Assembly (NCBI RefSeq): GCF_009832905.1
Contig: NZ_CP047135.1
Coordinates: forward strand, 1,404,001-1,468,000
Length of the DNA: 64,000 nucleotides
Direction of reading: 5' to 3'
Origin: Stenotrophomonas sp. 364
GTDB taxonomy: Bacteria; Pseudomonadota; Gammaproteobacteria; Xanthomonadales; Xanthomonadaceae
Of the stretch, positions 63,989-64,000 are shown in pieces (the first letter of the stretch is position 1; the number at the start of each line of letters is the position of its first letter). The notes under the pieces were generated by a model. The model saw only the letters and a list, made by a program, of their open reading frames with translations. It did not search any database and had not been told where the DNA came from. Both the position numbers and the translations under genes were made by a program.

Positions 63989-64000
63989 GTGTCGCCTCCA

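Overview
The window is GC-rich chromosomal DNA from a Xanthomonadaceae bacterium, most likely a Stenotrophomonas. The evidence is the protein sequences, which are very close to xanthomonad housekeeping enzymes, and the many short palindromes that begin with GTAG and carry a (C)CGACCNNNNGGTCGG-type stem, which match the SMAG/REP family of S. maltophilia. Genes are dense, often overlapping by 1-4 bases (ATGA or TGATG), and start with ATG, GTG or TTG. I see no prophage, insertion sequence, rRNA operon or CRISPR array.

Layout. 1-3.9 kb: phoH (partial), bcp, gcvR, then divergent dapA and a short bamC-like lipoprotein gene, an order also found in E. coli. 4-7.1 kb: 7Fe ferredoxin, an SMP-30 lactonase and a divergent sugar transporter. 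7.2-13.3 kb: tRNA-Glu facing pcnB, then folK, panB, panC, a DUF5076 gene, panD and pgi. 13.3-18.4 kb: a REP array, a RegB/RegA-like redox two-component pair, ispG, a PAP2 phosphatase and a GacA-like regulator. 18.4-25.9 kb: the Entner-Doudoroff operon zwf-glk-pgl-edd-eda, with a sugar ABC ATPase divergent from it behind a LacI-type operator. 26-31.4 kb: ygfZ, then SDHAF4-like, sdhC, sdhD, sdhA, sdhB, sdhE and cptA, i.e. complex II with both of its maturation factors. 31.4-42 kb: lolC/E-lolD, mutY-yggX, ftsY, an orphan mini flagellar-rod-like gene, htpG, rsmD and coaD. 42-46.6 kb: ferredoxin-ggt, an MBL hydrolase, a PsiF protein and upp. 46.7-52.5 kb: a tightly coupled TonB receptor, beta-propeller phytase-like lipoprotein, purple-acid-phosphatase-like enzyme and signal-bearing inorganic pyrophosphatase. 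52.5-58.3 kb: two paralogous membrane proteins, a TPR protein, flavin reductase, sodA, an ECF sigma/anti-sigma pair with a divergent membrane-protein target, a catalase-family protein and a SUKH-like protein. 58.4-64 kb: photolyase, an OmpA-family lipoprotein and a large Oar-like TonB receptor.

The strongest candidates for something not well described are: (1) the four-gene phosphate-scavenging operon at 46.7-52.5 kb, which would import and dismantle organophosphate at the cell surface and includes an exported pyrophosphatase; (2) two copies of a palindromic element with a shared ~52-nt core but unrelated, self-complementary 27-nt arms; (3) two mirror-image ECF promoters (TGCAACC-N14-CGTATC) back to back between the sigma gene and a small membrane-protein gene; (4) REP elements whose GTAG supplies the stop codons of two convergent genes; and (5) a LolD ATPase with a ~37-residue hydrophobic insertion. 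All functional names rest on motif recognition from the sequence alone; no database search was run.
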